Origin: Cricetulus griseus
Taxonomy: Eukaryota > Chordata > Mammalia > Rodentia > Cricetidae
Direction: 5' to 3'
Length of the DNA: 64,000 nucleotides
Assembly (NCBI RefSeq): GCF_003668045.3
Contig: NW_023276806.1
Location: 85,796,668-85,860,667 of the forward strand
Position 1 is the first letter of the stretch. Each line of letters starts with the position of its first letter. The translations under genes and the position numbers were made by a program. Positions 47,729-60,100 of the stretch are shown one piece after another. The notes beneath the pieces are model-generated. The model did no database searches, had not been told where the DNA came from, and worked only from the letters and a program-made list of their open reading frames with translations.

Positions 47729-48509
47729 GGAGAAGAGGAGGGGTGAGGAGGACATGAGGGAGCAGAAAGGTTGAGTCAGGGGAAGAATAGAAAACAATAG
47801 AAGGAGACATTTTAGGTTTAAAGAGAAATCAGGCACTAGGGAAATGTCTGGAGATCTACAAAGATGACACCAATCTAAGCAACAGAGGAGAGGCTACCTT
47901 AAATTCCCTCTTCTGATAATGAGATTGATGACTGACTTATATGCCATCTTATAGCCTTCATCCAGCAGCTGGTGGAAGTAGAGGCAGATACCCACAACTA
48001 ATCAATGAACTGAACTGGAAACCAGTTGCAGAGAAGAACGAGTGATGGGCAAAGGGGTCCAGACCAGGCTGGTGAAACCCACAGAAACAGCTGACCTGAA
48101 CATCTGGGAACTCTTGCTCCCCAGATTGATAGCTGGGATACCAGCATGGGACTGATCCAGACACCAGGAACATAGATTTCAGTGAGGAAACCTCAGAAAT
48201 CTACAGGACCTTCTGCAGTAGTTCAGTACTTATCCCTAGCTTAGGTGTGGACTTTGGGAGCCCATTCCACATAGAGGAATACTCCCTGAGCCAAGACACA
48301 CAGGGGTGGCCCTAGGCCCTATCTCAAAGGATATGATAGATTCTGATGATCCCCCTATGGAAGGCCTCACCTTCCCTGAAGAGCAGAAAGGATATGTGAT
48401 AGGTAGCGTTTTAGATGGGGAGAGGTAGTAGGGGAGGAAGGGAGTGGGAGGGAACTGGGATTGACATGTAAAACAATCTTGTTTCTAATTCAAATAAAAA
48501 AATCTACAA
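47729..48509 (+). mobile_element. 5'-truncated young L1 inserted within ORF2 of an older L1
   Basis: Pure 3' UTR: 'ggggtgaggaggacatgagg', 'cttcatccagcagctggtgg', 'cacagaaacagctgacctga' and 'gacatgtaaaacaatcttgt' then an A-rich tail. It closely resembles 20639-21579. The older ORF2 resumes directly after the tail. About 20 bp of the older ORF2 seems missing at the junction, and no clear target duplication was seen. Confidence 0.88.
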
Positions 48510-50205
48510 AAAAAGATACAATTTGAAAACACAGAAGTCAAAGTATAATTATTTTCAGATGATATGATAGTAAACATTAAGTGATCCTAAAAATTCTGCG
48601 GGGGAACTCATTGGATACAAAATCAACTCATAAAAATAATAGCCCTCCTATATACAACTGTAAATTGACTGAAAATGAGATCAGGGACATTAAAGTAGTC
48701 TCAAATAATATAAATTATCAGGGGGTAACTCTGCTAAGCAATTGAAAGACTTGTATAATAAAAACTTCAAGTCTTTGAAGAAAGAAATTGAAGAAGATAT
48801 CAGAAGATGGCAATATCTCACCAGCTCATGGATTAGTGGGACTAGCATAGTAAAAATGACAACCCTACCAAAAATAATCTACAGATTAGATACAATCCCC
48901 ATCAAAATTCCAACCGAATTCTTTATAGAGTTTGAAAGGAAAATATCCAACTTCATATGGAAACACAAAAAGTGAGAATATCTAAAGCAATTCTGAATAA
49001 TAAATGAAGATCTCACCATTCCTGATTTCAAGCTGTACTATAGAGCTATAGTAATAAAAACTTCATGGTATTGGCATAAAACAGACACTCTGATCAATGG
49101 AATCAAATTGAAGACTCAGATATAAATCCACACGTCTCTGGTCACCTGATTTTTGATGAAGACACAAGAAATACACATTGGATAGAGGGGAGCATCTTTA
49201 ACCAATGCTGCTAACCAAACTGGATGTCTGCATGTAGAAGAATGCAAATAGATCCCTACCTATCAAGGTGCACAAAACATAACTCCAAATGGATCAAAGA
49301 CCACTACATAAAACTAGATACACTGAACTTGATAGAAGAGAAAGGGGCGAACAGCTTTGAATTCAAGATCTTAGGAGAAGACTTTCTGAAAAAAAAAACA
49401 CACACACTAATAGAGCAGGCACAAAAATTAATAAATAAACATGAAACTGAAAAGCTTCTATAAGGCAAAGGACACCATCGATAGGAAAAAGGGCAGCCTA
49501 CAAAATGAGAAAGATTTTTACCAACTCCATATCCAATAGAGGGATAATATCAAAAGTACATAAAAAAACTCAGAAAACTAGACATCAACAACACAAATAA
49601 TCAAGTTAAAATATGAGATATAGATCTAAACAGAAAATTCTTAATAGAGGAATCTCAAGTGGCTAAGAAGCACTTAAATGTTCAACATCCTTAGCCAACA
49701 GGGAAATGCAAATCAAAATGACTTTGAGATTCCATCTTATATATGTGAGAACGGTTAATATCAATAACACAAGTGACAGCTCATGCTGATAAGGATGTGG
49801 AGCAAGGGGAACACTCCCCCATTGTGGTGTATTACAATCTTGTACAGTCATCATGGAAATCAATATGGCAGTTCCTCAGAAAACCGGAAATCAATCTATC
49901 TCAAGACCAAGCTATAACACTCTTGGCCATATGCCTGAAAGATGCTCCATACCACCCCAAAAACATTTGCTTTATTCTTAATAGCCAGAAACTAGAAACA
50001 ATCTAGATGTCCCTCAACTATAGAATGGATAAAGCATATGTGGCACATTTATACAATGGATAATTACTCTGCTGCTAAAAACAATGACATTATGAAATTT
50101 GCAGGCAAACGGATGGAACTAGAAAAAAAATCATCCTGAGTGAGGTAACCCAGACACAGCCTGATAACTATGATATGTATTCACTTAAATATGGATGTTA
50201 GCCAT
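48510..50205 (+). pseudogene. L1 ORF2, RT catalytic box to C terminus, decayed
   Basis: Resumes at the FADD-type box: 'attattttcagatgatatga' reads Phe-Ser-Asp-Asp-Met. A 77-codon open piece at 48742-48975 carries the typical KDLYNKNFKSLKKEIEEDI and FIWKHKK phrases. Later pieces at 49224-49463 and 49773-50006 continue the Cys-rich C-terminal region. Stops and frameshifts separate the pieces, so it is dead. Confidence 0.8.
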
Positions 50206-51769
50206 GAAATAAATGATAAGCAGCCTACAATCCATAGATCCAGACAGCTGACGCATAGAGTAAGGGACCAGGTGGCACACATGGATCTCCCTAGGAAAGA
50301 GAAATAGATTTTTAAGGTAGACTGGAGGCAGGTGAGGACAGGAGTGAGATGATCAGGTAGGGAAGAAAGGGGAAATAGAGTTGAGGGAGGGAGTGTGGGG
50401 AGAGACAGATGGAATTGAGGGGCATTACAGAGATGATATAAAAACTTAGTGCAGTAGAAACTTCCTCAAATATATGAAAGTGATCCTAGATGAGGTCTCT
50501 TAATAGTGGAGGATATAGAATCCCAACTGGCCACCTCTTGTCACCAAACAAGGCTTCCAGTTGTAGGACCAGGTTGCATTTAATTGAATTGTTGGCTAAG
50601 GGGCTTCCATGGAAATCCCACAAACAACCCAGACTGTAGCTACCACAATGGTTTGGTCTCAGAAACTGACATCTGTGACCCATTACCAAGAACAACATGC
50701 ACTCAACTCACTAAACAGGTGAGTTGGTGCCTACATGAGCCTTCACCCCACCTTCTAGTGTCTTTGGTGCTGGAAGATACTCTGTAGGCTACCAGAGGAG
50801 AAACAAACACCAACCCAGCCACAAACCTTTGGCCTACAACCTTATCTTCCCTTGCAAGATATGCTAGTGCTATGGTTGCACAGAATTTGTGGGAGTAGCT
50901 ACCCAATAACTGATTTGAAGCCTGCTCCACAAGATGGAACCCATACCCAACAGTGCTGGGGTGACCAAGAACCAGAGACTAGATAACCCAGAGACTGAGC
51001 ACAAAGCCAAACACTACTGGTCTAAAATAATCAATAAAATGACTCCTAATAATATTATGCTATACTCATAGATCATTGCCTATTCCAGTCATCACCACAG
51101 AGGCTTCCTCTGGCAGCAGATGAAAACACTAGAGACTCACAGATCAGCATTAGGTGGAGAGAGAGTCCTTGGAACATACAGCCCTAAATGAGATGTCTCC
51201 ATCAAATCCCTCCCCTTACAGCTTAGGGAACACCATGGAAGAGGAGGTGGAAACATAAGAGCCAGATGGAATGGAGGACACCAGGAGAACAAAGCTCTCT
51301 GATTCAACTAAACAAGGCTCCTATGCACTCACAGAGACTGAAGCAGCACTCACAGAGACTGAAGCAGCAAGCACAGAGCCTACACAGGTCTGCATCAGGT
51401 CCTCTGTGTATATATTATTAGCTTTCAGCTAAGTATTTTTATGGCACTTCTGAGTGTGTCAGTGAGTGGGTCTCTGATTTTTTGTGCCCACTCTTGGACT
51501 TTTCCTTCTGTTTGGTGACCTTGTCCAGTCTCAATGTGATGGTTTTTGCTTTATCTTATTATGTCTTATTTTGTCATGTTTGATTGTTATCTCTTAGAAG
51601 CCTGTTTTGTTCTAATGAGAAACAGAAAAGGATCCGGATAGGAAGGGAGATGGGGAGGAACTAGGAGGAGTCAGGGAAGGGAAGCTATAATTAGGGTATA
51701 TTGTATGAGAAAAGAATCTATTTTTAATAAAAGGAAAAAATGAGAGAAAAAATAAACACCTGATTTTTC

Positions 51770-52045
51770 ACGAGTAGCAATGCTAAGCTGAAAGCAATAG
51801 GAATGGTAACTGAAAGAGATGGGAGGGGGGACATTCCTATCAAAGAGTAATTCTATATTCCAAAAAATAAAGATAAACTAAAATCTTCACAAACAAAGCT
51901 TGAAACATGTTTATGCTAGTTGACCTGTACTAATAAGAAATACTAAAGTGAGTCCTTCCTGCCAAAGTTGAAATGGTACCAAATGGTACCTTGGAACCAA
52001 CAGGAGTGGAGAGTACTGTGCAATGAAGAATGTGAATGAAGAAAA
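51770..52045 (+). mobile_element. Ancient L1 fragment
   Basis: 'gaatggtaactgaaagagat' and 'tagttgacctgtactaataa', then 'gaaatactaaagtgagtcct' and 'accttggaaccaacaggagt', follow old mammalian L1 text. Confidence 0.55.
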
Positions 52046-52835
52046 TGATGCTGTGTTTTACATTTCCTATCTTCTCTTATTTTCCTTAAAGGTCAAATTA
52101 CAGTTAGAAACATATATCATTCATTTAAAAGTATATATATTTTAAATTTTATAAATGATTATTATTGCTTGTGTATATGCTATTGTTGTGTATCAGCTTC
52201 CTCAAAGATTGAAACATTCTATTCTTCAGGGAAACTCATTAAAATGAAAGTAAGTAACTTGAAATAGTTTCAGAATGTTCCTGACACTAACCAAATTCAT
52301 TAGGATCCTCCATTGCAAAAGTAAAATGATTCACTTTGAGAAACATAGCTCCTAGACAAAGCAGAGACCAACCAAGCAGCCAAGAATCAAGAACAGTTGA
52401 AATACCTAGAAGAAAAAGACCAGCAGAGCTGTCTGGAAGAGGTTCAGACTGGTACTTGGAAAGTCCACTTTCCAACAGGTTGAACTGCCTGAAGGCTGTG
52501 TGGTCCAGGTTTCAACTTTTGTGAGCTGTTACTCATGCTGGGGTAAACTTTGATGATGCAGCTGTCTATTAGTCATTTCTGTTCCTGTACATAACTTCAA
52601 TATTTCCGTAACACCATTAAAACTCACTGATTCCCCAAGATCAATCTGGGTGATACCCATACTTTGGTGTGTCGTTGGTTCCCTATCTGGGATGAGTAGA
52701 CATTTGCTCATATTTCCGAAGAACATACTAGCCATGGAGCATGACAGAAAGCAGAAAATAACTATGTGGGCTCAATTCTCTCCCTCTACCTTTATACAGG
52801 TTGCAAGGTTCAAGCTCGGGTCTTCAGGCTTAAAA
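52046..52835. other. Unclassified, partly LTR-like sequence
   Basis: The part 52400-52700 ('gaaggctgtgtggtccaggt', 'aacaccattaaaactcactg', 'cgttggttccctatctggga') resembles an LTR R-U5 end, but I cannot assign it. No coding region. Confidence 0.3.
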
Positions 52836-52839
52836 AGCA

Positions 52840-53700
52840 AGTGACTTTTCCCACCCCGCATCCTGCCAACCCCATATTGCATTTCAAGTGAAGATAAAAG
52901 AGATACACTTTCCCTTCACCAGCTGCAGCACTCAGGAGATCTGGCTCTACCTCTCATCTGACATATAGTGATGTGAGCAAGGGAGAGATACCCCTCTACA
53001 CCCTCACCACCTGAGGCAAGTGGGAGAGCTGGCCCTGCCTCTCACCAGTTTAGCACTTGGCACATTGACTCTGCACCTCCTCTGGGCAACACAATAGAGC
53101 TGGACCTGGTGGTGTAGGTGTAGGTTAGCTGACCCATCCCCTGATGCTTACTGCAGAAGAGTGAGCAAGCCAGGACAGCACTGGAGAGTTCATCCTGATG
53201 TTGGGGATGAGGAAGAGCTGGAGGGCTGACCAAACCAGCACCCACCCAGGCCCAGAACCAGGGTTATGATTTGGCCACATCCCAACATCCACCCCATCTA
53301 TAAACTGCTGGAGCATGTGAAGGGGCTGGTCCTGATGATCTAAAGCTGCAGGATCTTCATGACACAGGGCAGTCACAGGATATCCAAGAGGAGTCCCAGT
53401 GACAGTACAGAATCGATAGTGTAGTAGAAGCCTGAGGCCTTGAACCAGATCAATGACTCGATGCCAATGAACACTTGCAAGTAAGATGTATGGACTAAAG
53501 GATATACTGCATGACTCACTTGTCATACTATAGGTTCCACAACAAGATTGTTCTTTTCTGTTAAATTTTGTTTTGTTTTTTTTCTTTGGGGGAGGTTGCA
53601 AGGGCAGAGGGGGTATTTGAAGTGATGGGAAGATGAGTGGGAATGAGATGAATAAGGTGAAATCCATAAAGAATCAATAAAAAGTTAAATTAGGAAAAAA
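52840..53700 (+). mobile_element. L1-related (possibly HAL1-type) 3' segment
   Basis: 'caccagctgcagcactcagg' and repeated 'gagctggccctgcctct' phrases, then 'gatcttcatgacacagggca' and a T/G-rich part, ending 'aagaatcaataaaaagttaa'. This text order is a common rodent non-LTR repeat end. The 180-codon antisense frame at 53125-53667 is an artefact. Confidence 0.55.
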
Positions 53701-54022
53701 CAGATATATTTTAATTCAGGGCTATTGCTATTTTGTTTTAACAGTAAAAGTGATGTTTTTTCCTTTGGGTCTATGTAGTAAAAGTGATTACAATGTTTCC
53801 AAATGGAATATTCCAAAAAATTAAAAACATACAAATTTACCATGTCAAAAGCACATTCTAATTAGGTATGAAGAGAAAGGTAGAACAAAAGGTAGAAAAG
53901 AGATTCTGATAGAAAGAACTAAAAATGGCAGGGGGAAGAAGAGACAAAGGTGGAGAGTAGATTACAGGGTAGAGGAAAGGGAAGGTAGAGGAAAGAAGGC
54001 TGAGGAGGAGGTGCAAAGAATT
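53701..54022. other. Unique sequence with a purine-rich stretch
   Basis: 53870-54015 is about 150 bp of mostly A and G. No gene. Confidence 0.5.
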
Positions 54023-54034
54023 AATACAGTATTT
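54023..54034 (+). repeat. B2 target-site duplication, left
   Basis: 'aatacagtattt', same as 54250-54261. Confidence 0.92.
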
Positions 54035-54249
54035 TTTTTTAAAGAGAATTTTTTCACTTTTTAAAAAGATTTATTTATTTATTATGTACACAGTGTTTTG
54101 CCTGCATGTATGTCTGCAGGCCAGAAGAGAGCAACAGATTTCACTACAGATGGTTGTAAGCCACTATGTGGTTGCTGGGAATTGAACTCAGGACCTTTAG
54201 AAGAGCAGGCAATACTCTAAACCACAGAGCCATCTCTCCAGCCCCTAAT
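54035..54249 (-). mobile_element. B2 SINE with perfect target-site duplication
   Basis: T-rich tail complement, 'gatttatttatttattatgt', 'cctgcatgtatgtctgcagg', 'gctgggaattgaactcagga' and 'cagagccatctctccagccc'. The direct repeat 'aatacagtattt' at 54023-54034 and 54250-54261 marks the insertion. Confidence 0.95.
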
Positions 54250-54261
54250 AATACAGTATTT
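54250..54261 (+). repeat. B2 target-site duplication, right
   Basis: 'aatacagtattt', same as 54023-54034. Confidence 0.92.
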
Positions 54262-54464
54262 ATTGAGAAACCAGAAAACATTGCCTAAATACAACAGAGG
54301 AGGGACAAGAAAGAAGCAAATGGGCATGGAGACACAGACAACAGACAATGACTAAGTGGTAGGCCAACACAAAGGGTTGGGAAACACTAAAGACATGTTT
54401 TATATGGGTGCCATGTACAGGCATTAGGGAGTATGTAAACACTCAAATAATATGCAGAATATAC

Positions 54465-54565
54465 TTTTTATTTTTTAGATTATAAGTACAACAATTCTTC
54501 CTTCCATCATCACCCATACAAACTCCTCCCTGCTCTCTTCAAATTCATTACTACTTTATTCTCTT

Positions 54566-54614
<49 letters not shown>

Positions 54615-54780
54615 AATCTGTTCAGTCTGTATAATGTTATTGGTATGCATGTTTTCAGGGCTGTGTATTTGATAGTGAACAACAAATTGGTGTGCTCCTA
54701 CTCTCAGCTTTCCTCAATTATATTTTCTGCACAGAGAATCTACAACTTTTATCAGATTTCAAAGGCATCTAGATTTTTTT
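54465..54780 (-). mobile_element. L1 3' UTR fragment with TG repeat
   Basis: 'acaattcttccttccatcat', 'ctgttcagtctgtataatgt' and 'gcatgttttcagggctgtgt' are the complement of old rodent L1 3' sequence. Confidence 0.65.
54567..54612 (+). repeat. (TG)n microsatellite, about 23 units
   Basis: Uninterrupted run inside the L1 fragment. Confidence 0.97.
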
Positions 54781-55077
54781 TTTTAAATTAAGGATCAGTC
54801 TTCTAAAGTAGTAGTAATAAATAAATCGTTTTAAATTCCATTCATTTGAATTGTGGATTGAAATGCATCCCTCCTCGTGTTACCATTCCCTAACATCAGT
54901 TAGTTCCTAATTCTTTAATTGTCCATTATTCTTTTTTCAGAAGCTTGGGTCAAGGCTGCAGTAATGAACAGGGTAAGAACATTTTCTGGGATATAAGGGC
55001 AGAAGACTGCAAGAGTACTGGATTAGCTGGAAGTCACCTATTCCAGACACAAGGAGCCAAGCCATCCATTTGCTGCA
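54781..55077. other. Unclassified sequence between two L1 fragments
   Basis: Nothing recognised. Confidence 0.4.
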
Positions 55078-56000
55078 TTTGGGGATTATGCTTAGGATGG
55101 TTTTTAAATTTTTTATGTTTTGTGATTATAATTACATCACTTCCTTCTTCTCTTTCCTGTCTCCAAACCCCTACATACACCTCCTTCTCTCTTTCAGACT
55201 CATGTTTTTTTTTTAATTAATTGTTACATATGTTACGCATATGTTTTTAGGTATTGGATAACAAATTTCCCTGCTATCTACATTCCTTAGTTCCCTGCAG
55301 TTATTTGTGTGGGACGGGGGCCTTCCAGGTTTCCCTGTGCTACTGTCTATTGTTGACCTTGTTAAGCTCATATTTAGGCAGTCATTTTGGTGAGACTTTA
55401 CAGTTGCAGATTCTGACATTAGTATGAGACAGAGAATCTCACAGCAAACTCGCTGATCTTCTGGCTCTGAAAATATTTCCACCCTCTCCTCCATAATGAT
55501 CCCTGAGCGTTAAGTGTGGAACTTTTTTTGCAGATGAATCCAGTGTGGCTGGGCTCCAATACTCTGTATTTGGATTGTGTTTGTTTGTTGTGCAATGGTC
55601 TCTGTCTCTTGCAAAGAGAAGTGCCACTGATGAATGGTAAAGACCACTCTTATCTGTAGATATAAAGATAAATATTTAGAACGCAGTTTTGGATTGTATA
55701 CTTAGTGAAGGATTGGTTACAAGGTCTCCAAGATTTATAACTTCACTAGCCTGTGTAGTTGTCTATCGTTCCAGTACCATATTTTCTGTCTTACTGGTAA
55801 TTTCCCTGTTATGTCCAATTAGAGAGTTACTGCCAAGGTGTGCATGCCACTATTGCACCCTTATGGCATTATGCTGGTTGTTGATGTGATTTATAGGCAT
55901 CATAGCTGGGAGGACTGTTGGTTGCTTCTCTCCTTTGGAAGCTTGTTTTTGAGACAGGGGTCCCTCTAATGATGTTCAGGATTGCCAGTGGTTTGTAGTC
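55078..56000 (-). mobile_element. L1 (Lx-like) 3' UTR
   Basis: 'ttgtgattataattacatca', 'ctattgttgaccttgttaag', 'aggcagtcattttggtgaga', 'gtctctgtctcttgcaaaga' and 'gcatcatagctgggaggact' run in the complement order of old rodent L1 3' UTR. Confidence 0.78.
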
Positions 56001-56075
56001 TGAAGTGATAGTCATGCCTTAGCCTCTCCAGCAGTTGACAGTATAGGTATGTAATAACATGCCCAACTGCTTACT
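56001..56075 (-). mobile_element. Old B1 fragment
   Basis: 'catgccttagcctctccagc' and 'aataacatgcccaactg' keep the B1 complement outline. Confidence 0.45.
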
Positions 56076-56289
56076 TTTAGGACCTGAGGTTGTATGATTT
56101 TAACAATAATTTTCATGTAGTTGTAAAGATCAGTCCACTTAAAAATGACTCCTCTGAATAGTCCAAGATTATCTCCTGAACACTGAGGGCAGCTCTTGGA
56201 ACACAGAAGACTCAATATACAATTTATAGACTAAATGAATAAACCTTCTTTTTCACTGCATGGATCTAATAATAAAATAAATCAAAGTT

Positions 56290-57268
56290 GGATTTTACCT
56301 GTGTAATACATATAACCACTATTTAGATGAGAAATTGCACATTCATACCACAAGTATATCTGTTCAATTATGTTCATATAAGCATTATATGTAATAGCCA
56401 GAACCTGGAAGCATCCTAGATGCCCCTCAGCGAAGAATGGATAAAGAAAATGAGGTGCATTTACACAATGGAGCACTACTCAGCAGAAAAAAAACAAAGA
56501 ATTCTTGAAATTCACAGGAAAATGGATGGAACTAGAAGAAACCATCCTGAGTGAGGTAACCCAGACACAGGAAGACAAACATGGGATGTACTCACTCATA
56601 AGAGGATATGAGACATAGAGTAAAGTAAAAGAAGCCTACAATCCATATGCCCAGAGAAGCTAGGAAACAAGGAGGACCCTAAGAGAGACATACATGGACC
56701 CCTGAGAAGGGAAAAGTGGAAAGATCTCCTGAGCAAATTGGGAGCATGGAGCGAGGGGAAAGGGGGAGAGAAGTAGGAAAAAGAGGAGGGGAGAAGGGGA
56801 GAGGGAAGGAGAACATGAGGGATCCGTAAGGCAGAGTTGGGGGGGGGGGAAACAGAGGAGGAAAGCAAGGAAAGAGATACCTTAATAGAGGGAGCAGTTA
56901 TGGGCTTATTGAGAAGCCCTGCAATAGGTAAATCTCCAGGGATCTACAAAGATGACCACAACTAAGAATCTAAGCAATAGTGGAAAGGCTACTTTAGATG
57001 CCCTTCCCCTATAATGAGATTGGTGACTACCTTAAAGGCCATCATAGAGCCTTCATGGAAGGCTCTTCATAGAGCTGATGGAAGCAGAAGCAGAGATTCA
57101 CAGGTATGCACTGAGCCGAACACCTGAAATCCAGTTGTAGAGAGGGAAGAGTGATGAGCAAAGGGGTTGAGACCATTCTGGGGAAACCCACAGAAACAGC
57201 TGACTTGAGCAAGTGGGATTTCAGCGACTCCAGACTGACAGCTGGGGAACCAGTACAGTGTTATAATT
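56290..57268 (+). mobile_element. L1: ORF2 end plus 3' UTR, truncated at both ends
   Basis: 'taatagccagaacctggaag', 'gaaaatggatggaactagaa' and 'gaggtaacccagacacagga', then the UTR with a run of G at about 56839 and 'cacagaaacagctgacttga'. It stops at 'gacagctggggaaccagtac' without the usual G-rich terminus and tail, so its 3' end is deleted. Confidence 0.9.
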
Positions 57269-59269
57269 CTTCAGACACCAGCAGGCATTTAAAACAGTAA
57301 ACTTACAGCATATGATATCATAGATAAGATGTATAAAAGACAATATGAACATGGTATTCAGATATAGTTATCTGGCCAATCAATTTGTATTATAGACAAA
57401 CATTTCCTTCAAAAGGCAGGAGTCACTTATCCTTCCCTGTCTTGAACAAGGAAAGGCTCTCAATCATGAGGGGAAAGGAATTTAAGCAGATATACACAGT
57501 GTGCAAATACAATTTATTATAAAATTAATTTAAATCTGACCTTGTTAATAAAAGGACTTATGCAACAAAAATGGCTGAATAGGGAAAATGAGGCAGATTT
57601 TTTAATAGTTATGGTATACGAGATTCTGATTAAAATTGATAGGTATAATTTTATAATTTATAACCTTTGAGGGATTTGATCCACTCAATATTCCTTTCAT
57701 CAGCCCATATTATAAAGGTAGCCTATGTATGTCTGTGTAACCATGAGGAAACCTGCTTTAGGACTCAAGAGTAGCCCAGAAGAGCAAGGAAATGTCATCT
57801 CTCAGGGAAGATCAAGTGCAAGTAGGCAAACAGACCCTCATGATGATGTGTTAGTTGTTAAACTTACACACCAAATCTTGAATATGTATCCACTCATCAC
57901 TCCGAGTTTTCCCTGATGCATGTTCCAATCCCATACTCTCCTAGTTAGATATTCTAGGCAAAGGAAAAACTCACACTATATACTTGGCATACAAAGCACA
58001 CTTAACAGACTTTAATATTAAGGAAGACAGAACAAGATTCCTCGTTAAGCTCTGCCTAAAGTCCAAGCAAAAAGAGCAATTACATCATATAGGAAATAGG
58101 GAAATGCCTTGTGTTCTTGGCAGCACCTAGTGGGGTCAGCAGGAGAATGTTTCAGAAGAATACTTTAAAAGGAACAGTCATGACTTTCAGTTTGTTTTTT
58201 AAATATTGAACATATATTTGAGAATGCATATGAGGCAAGACTCCTCTAAACTGCCACAGAAGTTAGGGGATATTTTGCCAGAGTAAAAAATAAAAACCCC
58301 TTTGTAATCAGAAAGTTTAGTTCTATTTTAGTACGTACTTTTAGGGTTGTTCAAACTAAATACCAGGAACAATGTAGAATCTTGAAATACTCAGGTACAT
58401 TCCCATTGCTCAGTATCATCCGTGTCCCTGTATGTTTGCAGGAAAGTGCCCAAACATAACAATTCAGTAAATGGCTCTACCATTACCTCAACTATAAAAT
58501 ATTTCTATCTAGAATTCATGAAACCAGAAGTGCTAATATATATTCTGAAGAGGTTCAAAAGTTCTGTGAGATGTTTTAAAAACACTTTAACTCAAACACT
58601 AAAAATCAAATAATGGTACATGCCAAAAAAATATAGCTTATTTTCAAGCAATTCTATGTAATTTTAGTGCCATAACTGTGCCTATTATAAGATTTGGTAT
58701 TATGCAACCTCTCCAATTGCCAACATTTGCTTTTACTGTATCTGAACTACTGCTACAGAGCCTGCCCAAATGAAGAACAACAAAGGCCCAGCACCTATTG
58801 CTGGTAATTTATTGTAAATATTTTGGCAGTTATAAAGTCAAAATTGACAGGTAAAGGATTTACAAATATAGTCTTTAATTTTCAAGCTGTATTAATTGAA
58901 ACTTGTAAGCTTATTAATTCTATGTGAAATTTGTATAAAAGGTAAATAAAAATGCAATTTGACTCAAGAAAAGAAATGAGGGGAATCAATGATTTTTTTC
59001 TCATTGCACTTCTAGTTGCTCTATTTGTACCCAGACCATATTAAACAGTGCCACAGCACTCAGTACAAATGAGGGGTTGGCAATATATGAAACAGAAAGC
59101 CACTGGTAGGAGAATGAGGCCTTTCATACAGACAGAACCCTACCAATAAAGCCTGAGCTTTAACAATCCTTCTCTCTTCACATTGAAACTGGTAGTGAGA
59201 TATCTTAACATACAGCTGCCTGTCATTGAAACAGCAGAGAGCAGGGAGGTAGACACTAAGAGTATTATG
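57269..59269. other. Unique intronic sequence, 2 kb
   Basis: No gene or clear repeat recognised. Confidence 0.5.
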
Positions 59270-59395
59270 AGCTGGGCACAATAATGCCTACCAGTGACCT
59301 CTAAACATAGGAAGTTGAGGCAGGAGGATCAGAAAGTCCAGGCCTCTGTAGCTTACCCAATGACAATCTGTTATAAAACAAAAACAAACATAAAA
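59270..59395 (+). mobile_element. Old B1/PB1-like SINE
   Basis: 'gagctgggcacaataatgcc', 'gttgaggcaggaggatcaga' and a CAAAAAC-type tail. Confidence 0.6.
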
Positions 59396-59774
59396 ATAAA
59401 ACAAATAATGAAAGAATTGTTGGGTAGTATTTAAAAAACCTTTTGGTTGTACTAATGTGTCCTAGATCTTTGAGAGAATGGTCTGGTAATTAAAGTTTAT
59501 AGTCAAAACAGATTTAAGTGATGATATAAATTTTACAATTAAGATCTAATTACATAAGTTTCAGTTGGGCAGCATATGAAGCAAACAAATCTAATAAGTT
59601 AAACACTAGACATTCAACATAAGTAAAACAATACTTTGTTTATTAAGATTGTTAAATCATTTCCTTTAAGTGCTACATTCATTTATTTTGTAATTTTGTT
59701 TTTAGTATGTATACTTAGGTGTTGAGATTTGTTTGAAAGATGATTTAATACACTAAAAACATGGGTTCTTGAGT
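59396..59774. other. Unique AT-rich sequence
   Basis: Nothing recognised. Confidence 0.5.
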
Positions 59775-59890
59775 GAGTGGGTTTTAACAGTGTGGGCTGA
59801 CATTCATTATTTTCTGGATGTTAAACAGGTCATTAAGTCTCTCTACATCTCAGTTTCCTTATCTATAAAAACATGAAAATAGGAGTACTG
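59775..59890 (+). mobile_element. MIR SINE relic
   Basis: 'aaacaggtcattaagtctct' and 'catctcagtttccttatcta', then 'taaaaacatgaaaataggag', match the MIR core in forward order. Confidence 0.78.
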
Positions 59891-60038
59891 AAATTCCTTC
59901 ACTAATATTGTAATTGTGGTTCCAAATCTTAAAAGTATGAGCTTTGATGCTATCATTTCTGAGTTTTATAACAGATTTTTCCTTCTACCTTCTTGAGGAG
60001 TATATTATTGCAAGACTTGAATGTGAGTACCTCATAGA

Positions 60039-60040
<2 letters not shown>

Positions 60041-60099
<59 letters not shown>
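60041..60099 (+). repeat. (TG)n microsatellite, about 29 units
   Basis: Uninterrupted run. Confidence 0.98.

Positions 60100-60100
<1 letters not shown>

Larger units (their letters stand above)
47275..51755 (+). mobile_element. L1 (Lx-like) from the RT region to the 3' end, split by a younger L1
   Basis: In order: an ORF2 reverse-transcriptase segment (47275-47728), the inserted younger L1 (47729-48509), the rest of ORF2 (48510 to about 50200), then a 3' UTR with 'ggccacctcttgtcaccaaa' and 'gatgtctccatcaaatccct', ending A-rich near 51750. It is the longest single LINE in the window and is antisense to Rsrc1. Confidence 0.88.

Noticed and set aside
53125..53667. 180-codon minus-strand open frame
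   Set aside because: It reads an L1-related 3' segment backwards; no domain and low-complexity proline/leucine-rich start.
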